Of a stretch of 64,000 nucleotides of DNA, positions 19,047 to 27,503 are shown in pieces (position 1 is the stretch's first letter; every line of letters begins with the position of its first letter). The translations under genes and the position numbers were made by a program. Below the pieces are notes generated by a model. The model saw only the letters and a program-made list of their open reading frames with translations. It did no database searches and had not been told where the DNA came from. This DNA comes from Actinomyces massiliensis 4401292 (lineage in GTDB: Bacteria; Actinomycetota; Actinomycetes; Actinomycetales; Actinomycetaceae), in assembly GCF_000269805.1 (NCBI RefSeq), contig NZ_JH711482.1:100304-164303 (forward strand), in the 5' to 3' direction.

Positions 19047-20711
19047 CTACGTCATCGCTCTTCGTGAGCCATCCGACTGGGCTAACTGGGCCAGGTCGCG
19101 CATCATCTGTGTAGCCTTGGTCATTATGTCAGCAATGAACTGACTGGATGAAACCTCGGCCAGCTCCTTCTTCATGAGATTTTGTCCGCTTGAGCCTGAA
19201 GCGTGCGCGGCGATCAGGGACCTCATTTTCTGGATCTTCTGTAGCAGGGTGATATCTCGATCGACGTGCGAGTAGGAGTGATTCTCCAGATACCGCTTGA
19301 GTTTTGCGATACCCTTCTCGTTGTCGATCTTTGGAAGCTCTGCGGTCAATTTCTTCTCATTGAGCGGGTCGACGAGCACGAGTGCAAGATTCAACAGTTG
19401 ATCGCGAAATTCCGTCTCAGTTTCGTTCAGTGGAATCCTTAGACGCTGAAGGGCTGAGGAAACTTGCTGGTCATCCGAGCGATAGAGGGTCCAGCCTTTG
19501 TTTTCGTTCCATGCGTTTTGGAGATCTCGGTAGGCAATCTTGAAGAGGTGCTCTGGGCTCTCGCTACCAACCCATTGCCCTAAAATTGATCGTCTGAAAT
19601 GTGATTCGCTCATGCGACCTGTCGGCGGGACGTTGTGCGCCAGCCAGTGCGGCCACTGTGCGCTTGGGATATCTCGTCCAATGTCGCCGAGAAAAACCAT
19701 GACGCGTCCTGGCGTGTCGTTGTCGATCTCGACACCCCATTTGTGCGCACATGAAAGGCGGCCGGCCTTGACCGAGTAAAGCGAGGTGTCATCGTAGTAC
19801 CTTTGGAGCACCTCTGGCTTGAAGAAGACAGGAGTGAGATAATGTGGTGCCCCCGGATTGGCGCCGAAGTAGTTCCCCAGTTCTTTCGGATTGCATGTGT
19901 ACTTGATTGGCCGTCCGTAGTCATCTTCACCGATAATGAACTCGGGGTACTCACTCGCTGAGACTTTATCCCATGGCCAGAGACCGCACGTCTGCTGTGG
20001 TGGAGCCTTGATGATCCGCTTCGCCAGAACTCGAGAGAATATTTCCTCTCGATGTAAAGTGCCGATATTGCGGCTAAGAATGAAGTTGTCCTGTACGGTT
20101 CGTTCCAGATCGAGATGCGAATAGTCGTGATTGTCGCCTATCGGCTCGGACACGACAGAATCGACGAACACTACCGCATCAAGTTGTCTCGCTGCCAAGT
20201 AGCGCTTGAGAATTGGTGTGCGGATCTCGATCTTACTGAGTGAGATACGAATGGCGAGATCTCGAGACCCATCATCCTCGATGCGATAATAGTCGCCTGT
20301 CTTGGGATCGAGCCAGAGATTCATGAGCAAGCGAAATTCTTCGGATATCAGGAGCGCATCAGGCACCGCTCCGTGGAATTCTTGCACAATGACGAGCGGC
20401 TCGATATCGGGACCACAGCCGGTCCTACAGTATTCGGTAACCTGCTCGCCATCCTCGTAAGACTTAGAGAAGCCAGGGGTCCCGTCCCCCTTCATGAGGT
20501 CCCAACAAGCATCTGCCAGGACTCGCTCGCGGATGCTCGGCTGAGAGAGCATGATGTACCGACCACCGTGGTCCTCAGCATGATGCCAGTCCTCATAGAC
20601 GATAGTCCACGCGCTATCGCCGTTCGACAGACTCGACTGAATCAACTGTTCCTGGCGCAAACGTGATTCGACACGCCTGATCTCATCGTCTGCGTGGTTA
20701 CTTTCAGACAT
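19047..20711 (-). CDS. large protein of unknown function, paired with RhuM gene
   Basis: Soluble protein of 554 residues without signal or membrane segments. I do not recognise it. Visible parts are a charged N-terminus, a domain with LVIVQEFHGAVPDALLISEEFRLLMNLW (split by no gap; residues about 107-134), aromatic-rich loops (WPWDKVSASEYPEF, HKWGVEID) and a C-terminal helical part with LKRYLENHSYSHVDRDITLL and QNLMKKELAEV. It has no Walker, nuclease or methylase motif that I can see. It starts eight bases after the RhuM gene stops, so the two form an operon. Its codon use is distinctly AT-richer than flanking core genes, suggesting acquisition. A defence or toxin role is only a guess from context. 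Confidence 0.6.
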   Translation of the reverse strand: MSESNHADDEIRRVESRLRQEQLIQSSLSNGDSAWTIVYEDWHHAEDHGGRYIMLSQPSIRERVLADACWDLMKGDGTPGFSKSYEDGEQVTEYCRTGCGPDIEPLVIVQEFHGAVPDALLISEEFRLLMNLWLDPKTGDYYRIEDDGSRDLAIRISLSKIEIRTPILKRYLAARQLDAVVFVDSVVSEPIGDNHDYSHLDLERTVQDNFILSRNIGTLHREEIFSRVLAKRIIKAPPQQTCGLWPWDKVSASEYPEFIIGEDDYGRPIKYTCNPKELGNYFGANPGAPHYLTPVFFKPEVLQRYYDDTSLYSVKAGRLSCAHKWGVEIDNDTPGRVMVFLGDIGRDIPSAQWPHWLAHNVPPTGRMSESHFRRSILGQWVGSESPEHLFKIAYRDLQNAWNENKGWTLYRSDDQQVSSALQRLRIPLNETETEFRDQLLNLALVLVDPLNEKKLTAELPKIDNEKGIAKLKRYLENHSYSHVDRDITLLQKIQKMRSLIAAHASGSSGQNLMKKELAEVSSSQFIADIMTKATQMMRDLAQLAQSDGSRRAMT

Positions 20712-20719
20712 GTCTTGCC

Positions 20720-21808
20720 TTAGTCCCCTTCTGGCGCATCAGATACGGTCGGATGGGCCACTCCACCGGCTGCCTCCGTGTCCTTTTGGAGTCGGTCAAA
20801 GTCGCTGACGTAGTGTCGATCCTGGATGAGCCGGAATCGCTCGAACTCACTCAAGGCGTAGTCGTCTGCCTGGGTTTTCGAGATACGACCTGCGCCTTCT
20901 AGGACCTGGCGGTCGTCGAGATCGAGGAAGGCGTCCAAGCGCTTGGCCCAGTCTTCCATGGTCATGGGGATATGACGTCGGGCTCGTGATTCGGCGAGGT
21001 CAAGGAAAGCGTTGACGAACCGGCCAAGATCCTCAAGTTCTTCGCGGGTCAAGTAGTTCTTGCCTATCGTCACGTCGCCTCGCAGGATCTTGCCATCAGG
21101 GCTACCGCCCCAGGTGGTCAGTCCCATGTGAGGGCGGTCTGCGTCTGCGCGCTCACGGATCAGCTCGGCAGCGGTATGCCCGTGGACTGCGTAGTGCAGC
21201 TTGTTCTGGACGGTGGCGAAGAAACGCTTGGTGGTGGGAGCATCGCGGTTGTAGTCCACGCTGGTGGCGTAGATGTCCGTGACCTTCTGGTAGAAGCGTC
21301 GTTCAGACAGTCGTATCTCGCGGATCTCCTCCAGGAGTCGCTCGAAGTAGTCCTCTCCCAGGAAGGTGCCGTTGGCCATGCGCTCTCGGTCGATGACATA
21401 GCCGCGGATGGCGAAGTCGCGCAGTACCCGTGTTGCCCACTGGCGAAACTGAGTGGCTCGGACTGAGTTGACACGGTAGCCGACAGAGATGATGGCGTCG
21501 AGATTGTAGTGAGGGACGCGTCTGCTGACTTCGCGTGACCCTTCGGTTCGAACCTGTAAAAATTCTTTACAGGTTGCCGCTTCTGTCAACTCTTCAGATT
21601 CATAGATGTTGCGGAGATGGATGGAGATGTTGGCTCGGCTCGTACCGAACAGTTCTGCCATTAGCTGCTTGGTCAGCCAGAGCGTCTCCTCTTCGTAGCG
21701 CGCCTGAATCGAATCGACGCCCTCTTGAGCAGTGAAGATCAGGAACTCGGCTGTCGAGTTACGAATAAGCTTCTCCGAACGATTTGACGGTATGGCGTCA
21801 GGTGTCAT
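20720..21808 (-). CDS. RhuM-family protein
   Basis: The protein matches the virulence RhuM family: ETLWLTKQLMAELFGTSRANISIHLRNIY (N-terminal HTH-like part), VPHYNLDAIISVGYRVNSVRATQFRQWATRVL (KilA/BRO-like core, residues about 100-135) and a C-terminal helical domain (TADLRHHP-like residues absent; YAVHGHTAAELIRERADAD present). Members often sit inside or beside restriction-modification loci; their activity is not established. The frame is open upstream to 21865, but ATG 21808 is preferred because a TATAAT box ends six bases before it, suggesting a leaderless mRNA. It is the first gene of an operon with the 554-residue protein. Confidence 0.85.
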   Translation of the reverse strand: MTPDAIPSNRSEKLIRNSTAEFLIFTAQEGVDSIQARYEEETLWLTKQLMAELFGTSRANISIHLRNIYESEELTEAATCKEFLQVRTEGSREVSRRVPHYNLDAIISVGYRVNSVRATQFRQWATRVLRDFAIRGYVIDRERMANGTFLGEDYFERLLEEIREIRLSERRFYQKVTDIYATSVDYNRDAPTTKRFFATVQNKLHYAVHGHTAAELIRERADADRPHMGLTTWGGSPDGKILRGDVTIGKNYLTREELEDLGRFVNAFLDLAESRARRHIPMTMEDWAKRLDAFLDLDDRQVLEGAGRISKTQADDYALSEFERFRLIQDRHYVSDFDRLQKDTEAAGGVAHPTVSDAPEGD

Positions 21809-21814
21809 AAAACT

Positions 21815-21820
21815 ATTATA
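21815..21820 (-). promoter_or_regulatory. -10 box, likely leaderless start of RhuM gene
   Basis: A perfect TATAAT (reverse strand) ends six bases before the RhuM ATG, and no Shine-Dalgarno sequence lies between. The predicted start of transcription therefore coincides with the ATG. No good -35 hexamer is visible at the usual distance. Confidence 0.55.
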
Positions 21821-21929
21821 CCTCACATAAATTACATGTATATAGGCCGAAAATCTGGCTTCCACATTTCATGTGGTGCAGAGTTTTGGTGTTGTGATGG
21901 ATGAAGTTGTCGGGCAGACTGTCGTGGTT

Positions 21930-22352
21930 TCAATTAGTCTTCTCCGGTCTGACCTGCTCCAACTCCTCAAGTGAACCCCTGATTTTTGTCTTGAGCTCCA
22001 ACGACAACGGCATTCGCTCAACCTTGGCGAGGATCGTTTTTGTTGTCTCGCCGCGCCGATTCAGTTCTTTGGTAACCTCTAGGAATATGGTCTGCGCCCC
22101 GTACTTTGTGACTGCGTCCGAGACCAGTACTCCGACGCCAAGCGTCGCGACTCCTCCCAGCATGCCACCGGGACCAAGTGCTGCAAGTGCGGTCGTTAGT
22201 GCAGCGGCACCGGTGTAACCAGTAGCAGTCATGGCGACGACGAGTACCAAACCAGGTACTCCGAGCGCAGCGATCTTTGCTGCGACCACGTCGAGACTGA
22301 GGCGATAGCCAAGGCTTCCGACAGTCGAACGAATGGAGGGAACACGTGGCAT
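21930..22352 (-). CDS. small glycine/alanine-rich membrane protein, unknown
   Basis: Protein of 140 residues with two or three hydrophobic segments (AALGVPGLVLVVAMTATGYTG, LTTALAALGPGGMLGGVATL, GVGVLVSDAVTKYG) followed by a charged amphipathic C-terminus (LEVTKELNRRGETTKTILAKVERM). The glycine-rich hairpin could insert in membranes. I cannot name the family. It lies between the RhuM operon and an XRE regulator gene, all on the same strand. Confidence 0.5.
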   Translation of the reverse strand: MPRVPSIRSTVGSLGYRLSLDVVAAKIAALGVPGLVLVVAMTATGYTGAAALTTALAALGPGGMLGGVATLGVGVLVSDAVTKYGAQTIFLEVTKELNRRGETTKTILAKVERMPLSLELKTKIRGSLEELEQVRPEKTN

Positions 22353-22477
22353 GACGCGAGTCTAGGGTGACCAGCGAGGAGCCAGATGCGGACGGAGCGG
22401 CGCCGTTGGTCACGGTTCGGCCACGAGCGTCAGTGCGGGTACGCCACTACCCCTCTCGTTTAACAGCTCGTGGGGCG

Positions 22478-22699
22478 CTACCGCCGCTCCCTCACCAGCT
22501 CCTCTGCCTCCACCCCGATGGTCTGGGCAATGCGCTCAAGGCTCTGCAGAGTCAGGTTGCGTTCTCCTCGCTCAACACCACCCATGTAGGTGCGGTGTAC
22601 ACCCAGTAGCTCGGCGAAGGCTTCTTGGCTGAGACCTTGAGACAGACGGTAGGCGCGCAGGTTCGCGCCTACCGTCCTCTGCAGATCTCCTACCGCCAC
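22478..22699 (-). CDS. XRE-family HTH regulator, C-protein-like
   Basis: A 73-residue stand-alone helix-turn-helix protein: VGANLRAYRLSQGLSQEAFAELLGVHR followed by TYMGGVERGERNLTLQSLERIA. The GVERGERN segment and the small size are typical of controller (C) proteins of type II restriction-modification systems, though many orphan XRE regulators look alike. No restriction or methylase gene is recognisable within the window, so if it was a C-protein its system is missing or unrecognised. It should bind DNA as a dimer. Confidence 0.88.
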   Translation of the reverse strand: MAVGDLQRTVGANLRAYRLSQGLSQEAFAELLGVHRTYMGGVERGERNLTLQSLERIAQTIGVEAEELVRERR

Positions 22700-22914
22700 A
22701 AGGCCATAGCCTCACCATGCGCTACTTGAAGGTCTACAGACTTATGAGTAGCATCAAGGGTGACCTGCACGGATGCGAGCCCGAGGAGGTGGGAGCCATG
22801 GGTGGCGACTGAAGCGCGACCAGGGCAATCCACTCCTGGCGGCAGCCTGGGTGCAGCGAGAGATCAAGGGAGGCGATGGCCATGCTGTGCGGTGGCGACT
22901 GAGATCAAAGATCG

Positions 22915-24057
22915 TCAGGCTGCCTCGCGATGCTCGGTGTCGCGGGGCAGTTCGTCGTGGAGAGCCCAGGTGGCGGAGAACCCGGCCTTGGGAAGGAGCC
23001 AGCCGTCGAGATTGACCGATGAGACCTTCCCGGCCGCAGCAGCCGGCGACCGGGTGAGCTGCGTGGCCCGGCCGCTTGGTAGGTTGTCGGTGATAGCGAG
23101 CTCAGCGATCGTCGTGTCGGTGTAGTCGAGGCGGAGTGAGAAGCCGCGTGCTGGTTGTGGGACCTGAAAGTAGAGCCGATGGCCCCACATCGGCGTCACC
23201 GTCCGGAAGACTTGGCGGATGCGGACGGGCTGGCCACTGCAGACTTGGCGGTCGAGCTCGATGGTGTAGGTCTGCCCGGTGGCGGTGACGGTGCGCTGGA
23301 TAGGTTGACTGCGGCCGTCGACAGTCAGTTCGAGCAACTCGTACGCATCGCGGCTGGTGGCGTCCATGCCCGGACGCGGCTTCATCAGCCAGGCGGAGGT
23401 TGCGGGGACGTCCAGGAGGAGCTGGCGGTACTCATCCCGATCCGACACACAGGCGAAGCGGCGGATGCTGTGTGCGGGAACGGTGGTGTACTCCCACTCC
23501 ACCGTTAGGTCAAAGAGAGGAGTACGCACAGTACTCCTCTCTGGTGCACCAGAGAGCCTGGCTCGGACATCGACGTCGTACCAGCGCTCGGCGGCGCGGA
23601 TGGCCTGGTCGCGGATATCAGCATAGAGCTCCCGGGCGAACTGGTCGTCGCCCAGGCGCAGGGCCATGACGTTGGCGGCGATGTCATCGAGCAGCTCAGG
23701 CGTGGCGACGCGTTTGAGGTCGTCCGGGTGGATGGCGAAGCCGTCGATGACGGCATCACGCATAGTAGGAGCTTGCTCCCTGATGATCTGCCGGAACTGA
23801 GCGATGGTGGCCTGCTCTTGGTCTCGACGGAAGGTGTACTCAAACAAGGTGGACAGGACACCGGCGCCAAACAGGGTGCCACCGAGCTCAGTGAGCGGGA
23901 AGCTGTGCAGCCAGCTCCAGGTGCCGAGGTCGAGGTGATTAAGCCAGGCGGCGAGCATCATCAGGAGGATACCGGCCAAGGTGAGGGAGACCGCCAGCAG
24001 GGCCGCTTTGACGCGGCGGAGGCGATGCAGTGGTGATGGTCCGGTGTTGGCTGCCAT
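22915..24057 (-). CDS. two-segment membrane protein with large soluble domain, unknown
   Basis: Protein of 380 residues. Two N-terminal hydrophobic segments (KAALLAVSLTLAGILLMMLA and LTELGGTLFGAGVLSTLFEY) are followed by a helical region (FRRDQEQATIAQFRQIIREQ) and a beta-rich C-terminal domain of about 220 residues. Similar plans occur in unnamed proteins of bacterial defence neighbourhoods, but I see no known effector motif. The coding sequence contains two overlapping inverted repeats near 23514-23556. The 215 bases between this gene's stop and the XRE gene contain a 12-bp direct repeat (GGTGGCGACTGA, 22801 and 22891) and no gene. Confidence 0.6.
   Translation of the reverse strand: MAANTGPSPLHRLRRVKAALLAVSLTLAGILLMMLAAWLNHLDLGTWSWLHSFPLTELGGTLFGAGVLSTLFEYTFRRDQEQATIAQFRQIIREQAPTMRDAVIDGFAIHPDDLKRVATPELLDDIAANVMALRLGDDQFARELYADIRDQAIRAAERWYDVDVRARLSGAPERSTVRTPLFDLTVEWEYTTVPAHSIRRFACVSDRDEYRQLLLDVPATSAWLMKPRPGMDATSRDAYELLELTVDGRSQPIQRTVTATGQTYTIELDRQVCSGQPVRIRQVFRTVTPMWGHRLYFQVPQPARGFSLRLDYTDTTIAELAITDNLPSGRATQLTRSPAAAAGKVSSVNLDGWLLPKAGFSATWALHDELPRDTEHREAA
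23514..23556. repeat. two overlapping inverted repeats inside a coding region
   Basis: AGAGAGGAGTAC (23514-23525) pairs with GTACTCCTCTCT (23531-23542) around GCACA. The 20-base perfect palindrome CTCTCTGGTGCACCAGAGAG occupies 23537-23556. They share CTCTCT, so only one can form at a time, as in attenuators. Confidence 0.7.
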
Positions 24058-24161
24058 TCATTGTTTAGTATAGCAAATCGAGGCAATGGCGGCTATGGCG
24101 AAGGGGTATGGACTTTACTGCTTGCGCTTGACTGGATTAGGTGAATTGTCGTCATAAAAGC

Positions 24162-25694
24162 GGCTCTTCGCGTTTGAGGGTGTAGTAGCCGGAGCCTATT
24201 GAAGTGCATAGGTGGGGGTGCGTCGTTACACCAGGTAGGGGTCGAGGTCTCCTGATGATGGGAGCTGCTACACAACCGTCACGAGAGACCTCGACGTGCC
24301 TGAGACTACCTTCGCCTGCCCTGATCTGACGACCTTCCTGGGGCTGGCTGCCCTGGGACTGACCGCGGTGGGCCAGCACCTCACAGCCAAGCGCGCGGTG
24401 ATCGAGTGCCGCATGCCGATCGGGTTTGAGGACCCCTTCTGCAAGGCCTGCGGCGCTCAGGGAGTATCCCGTGGGACGGTGGCCCGACGCCTGGCCCACG
24501 TGCCGGTGGGGTGGAGACCCACGCAGCTGGTGGTGCGCGTGCGGCGCTTCGCCTGCACCCACTGCCGCCGGGTGTGGAGACAGGACACCTCCACCTTGGC
24601 TGAGCCCAGGACCCGGCTGACGCGCTCGGCGGTGGAGTGGGGCTGCGTGCCCTTGCCCTGGAGTGCATGTCGGTCTCCCGCATAGCAGCCGCCCTGGGGA
24701 TCTCCTGGCACACCGCCAACAACGCAATCCTGACCCGAGCCAAGCAGATCCTCAACGAGGCGCCCGACCGATTCAAGGGGGTGGAGGTCCTCGGGGTCGA
24801 CGATTCCCCCGCGCGCTTCGCTCCCGTGCGGGAGGTGCCCCCTCTGTGTGGCGCCACACCAGGCGGGGCGACCGGTACGTCACCGTCATGATCGACCTGA
24901 CCCCCGTGCGCGACCGCAGTGGTCCGGCCCGGCTTCTGGACGTGGTCCCGGGTCGGTCCAAGAAGGTCCTCAAGACCTGGCTCTCCCAGCGCGACCAGGA
25001 CTGGCGTGGGCGGGTCGAGGTGGTAGCCACGGGGCGGTTTCACCGGGTCCCGAGAGCGCCGCCGGCGAGGAGCTCCCACAGGCCCGGGCGGTGATGGACC
25101 CCTTCCATGTCGTGTCCCTGGCTGCCAGCAAGCTCGACCAGTGCCGCCGCCGCATCCAGCGGGCGATCACAGGGCGGCGGGGCCGGGCGGGTGACCGGCT
25201 CTACCGGGCCCGGCGCACCCTACACACCGGGGCCGGCCTGCTCACCGATGCCCAGGCCGAGCGCCTGGAGAACCTCTTCGCTGATGAGCGCCACGCCGCG
25301 GTCCAGGCCGCCTGGGGCGTCTACCAGCGCCTCATCCAGGCCTACCGCACCGAGGAGGCGGGCCTGGGAAAGTACCTGATGCAACGGCTCATCGACTCCC
25401 TGAGGCAGGCCGTCCCCGACGGGCTGGAGGAGATCCAGACCCTGGCCAGAACCCTGATCAGCCGCAGCCAGGACGTCCTGGCCTACTTCGACCGCCCCGG
25501 TACCTCCAACGGCCCCACCGAAGCCATCAACGGACGCCTGGAGCACCTACGCGGCATCGCCCTGGACTTCCGCAACCTCACCCACTACACCATCCGCAGC
25601 CTCATCCACACCGAACGCCTCAAAGACCACCTGACAACAACCACCTAAACCAGCCGACAAGCCCCACCTACAACACCCTCAAACACGAAGAGCC
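24162..25694 (+). mobile_element. ISL3-family insertion sequence (decayed)
   Basis: The terminal inverted repeats are clear: left GGCTCTTCGCGTTTGAGGGT and, reverse-complemented, right GGCTCTTCGTGTTTGAGGGT, which are typical ISL3 ends. The 1.53-kb element carries a transposase gene broken by several frameshifts. The 8-bp flanks (ATAAAAGC and AGATTGGC) do not match, so either the target duplication has decayed or a rearrangement occurred here. Confidence 0.88.
24296..25648 (+). pseudogene. ISL3-family transposase with multiple frameshifts
   Basis: The N-terminal zinc-binding domain (CKACGAQG...FACTHCRRVW) is in one frame to about 24645. The helix-turn-helix (MSVSRIAAALGISWHTANN) is in a second. 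The first catalytic part (VWRHTRRGDRYVTVMIDL) is in a third, and the C-terminal part (ARAVMDPFHVV, STNGPTEAINGRLEHLR-like SNGPTEAINGRLEHLRGIAL) is back in the first. The GVD catalytic motif is followed by about 14 extra residues (DSPARFAPVREVPP), which indicates a small insertion near 24800-24840. At least three frameshifts make the product non-functional. Confidence 0.88.
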
Positions 25695-25696
25695 AG

Positions 25697-26788
25697 ATTG
25701 GCGGCGTTGCGCCGACTTTATGGGAGACCATCGCCCCGCATGACCATACTTTGCGAGAGCAGCTTGACCTCTACCCCACGAAAGTTCAAGAGCACATCCA
25801 CAAGCTCCATAGCGCACGGAAAGCGGAGCGACGCCAGTACGTCGAGAAGAATGCCGCGGCCATCTATTTCGATGCCCAGGCGCTGCTGCTGACCTTGAAG
25901 GCAAAGGTTGGCTACCAGGCGCTTTATGTTGCGCGCCTGCAAGCCCGCGGCACTACCGACCCGTTGGAGGCGCGTCAGGCTGACGTGGCGCTTAGAGACA
26001 CCAAAGTACAGTTCGACGAGCAGTTCCAACTGGCCATCGACCTTTTGGTCGACCTCACCCGCGAGCTTCATCTCATCACTGAAATCTCGGGGTCTTCCAC
26101 CTGGTCCTTCCCGTGGGGGCGCCAGGATGATCGGGTATCTCGCGAGGTGTGCGCCAAACTGCTGGAAGTCATCGAGCCATTGATCAACGCTTTCCACCCT
26201 GGAACGCCTGAGCTGAAAGTCCCGGATGTCACTTGCGCACCGGCTGATTTTGACGTTGATCCATATCTTCGTGTTCTTCGTTGGTTATTGGATGACGGTG
26301 AGGTGCTGCGAGGGCTAGCGCTCTCGCACATTTCCAATCAACTCGGTGTGCTTGCTGCTCAAACGGGTATGCTAGATACTGTTGTTGATAACAGCTGGAA
26401 GTCTCTCGCGCCCGATGTGCTAGCCTTGTCCTCTCTTATTGCCATCACCGACCAGCGCATCGTCACTGCCAACCCGCAAACGCTTCGCTCTGAGGGGAAG
26501 CTCGGTGATTGCTTTGACCTGACGTCGATTCGCAATGTTCGTCCACCGGAGATGCATGATAATCAAATTCGCCGAACCATCACGGTAACCACGGAGCGGC
26601 GGGACCTTACATGGATGTTCTCCCAGGCGGCCGACGATGACGCGATCAATCAACTTGCTGAATTACTTCAAAAGAACCTATCTGAGGAGAAGTCCCAACA
26701 GCTGGCCGTGAATGAACCTCAAGCGACTGCTGATGCGCCTGAGCCCCTGCTCGATCGGCCTCCGCGAACAGACGTTTCCGCGAAGTAG
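25697..26788 (+). pseudogene. unknown gene, apparently 5'-truncated by ISL3 element
   Basis: The frame is open from the right end of the ISL3 element onwards (IGGVAPTLWETIAPHDHTLR...) to TAG at 26786-26788. The only start codon near the beginning is a TTG at 25751 with no ribosome site, and the sequence before it looks like natural protein, so the true N-terminus was probably removed. The remaining 345 or more residues are mostly helical (KAERRQYVEKNAAAIYFDAQ, KVQFDEQFQLAIDLLVDLTR), with a C-terminal PH-like part (IAITDQRIVTANPQTLRSEG... TITVTTERRDLTWMF) resembling bacterial PH/YokE-like domains. The function is unknown. No matching N-terminal part was found left of the element. Confidence 0.55.
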
Positions 26789-26828
26789 CGGAGCAGAAGG
26801 CCCCGCCTGCCGTCGGATGGCGTCCGCA

Positions 26829-26858
26829 TTGGTCATGCGCTTCAACCCGGTTTATCCT
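26829..26858 (+). promoter_or_regulatory. promoter with leaderless start
   Basis: TTGGTC (26829-26834) and TATCCT (26853-26858) are spaced by 18 bases; the -10 ends six bases before ATG 26865, and no Shine-Dalgarno sequence is present. Confidence 0.45.
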
Positions 26859-26864
26859 CGCCTC

Positions 26865-27344
26865 ATGAGGTTCGGCCCGCACCGCGGCAAGGAAGAGTCC
26901 AGCGAGATGTGCCGCGTGCTTCGTGCAATCTCTGTCGTCTGCGCGTTCGGATGGTTCGCCAATGCGTTACTCCATCTGCTGCTTCTCATCGGCATGCCCT
27001 TGGGCGCGTTCGTGCTGGGAGGCAAATACACGGTGATACCTGTTGCCATGCGGCCTATCAACCTCCTCCTGATGGTGCTGTGGAGCTTGTGCGGGTGGAG
27101 CTATCTGGCGTACGGCGGCGTCATCTTCCACACCCGGCGCCGTTGTCTGCGACCGGGCCTGATCATCATGACCGTCTTCCTCCTGCTCGCGTCCGTCTTC
27201 AACATCGCCGTCACCTCGAGTCCCACTGAGCGATACGCGACCGGCACCCTGAGCGTCGTCATGGTCCTACTCAGCGCAGTGCTCCTCCTCGGCTCCTCGG
27301 GACATGCCCGCACGATCTCCTGGCTTCGGTGCGGGACGCCGTAG
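26865..27344 (+). CDS. four-segment membrane protein, unknown
   Basis: Protein of 159 residues with four hydrophobic helices (about residues 20-45, 62-85, 98-115 and 125-142) and a Trp/Gly-rich second helix. I do not recognise the family. ATG 26865 is favoured by a promoter whose -10 box lies six bases upstream; ATG 26907 would remove 14 hydrophilic residues and remains possible. It follows the truncated gene and converges with the MmyB-type regulator. Confidence 0.55.
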   Translation: MRFGPHRGKEESSEMCRVLRAISVVCAFGWFANALLHLLLLIGMPLGAFVLGGKYTVIPVAMRPINLLLMVLWSLCGWSYLAYGGVIFHTRRRCLRPGLIIMTVFLLLASVFNIAVTSSPTERYATGTLSVVMVLLSAVLLLGSSGHARTISWLRCGTP

Positions 27345-27503
27345 CCGGCTCATGGGCGGATGGAGAACCACTCCAGGGCTGTTGCAATGGTGCTGCATAT
27401 GTTGCGTATTCCTGCATGTTTCGCAGATGCTGCGCTGCCGTGTGCGCCGGGAGCCGGTAGGCAGCCAGATGCCTCGTCGGTGAGGATGGTCTCGATCTCT
27501 CGG

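Noticed and set aside
22478-22699. Restriction-modification locus around the C-protein-like regulator
   Set aside because: No methyltransferase or endonuclease motif was found in any neighbouring gene, so only the regulator is reported.
22701-22914. Possible small gene between the XRE gene and the two-helix membrane protein
   Set aside because: The short frames there lack ribosome sites and are broken by a duplicated GGTGGCGACTGA.
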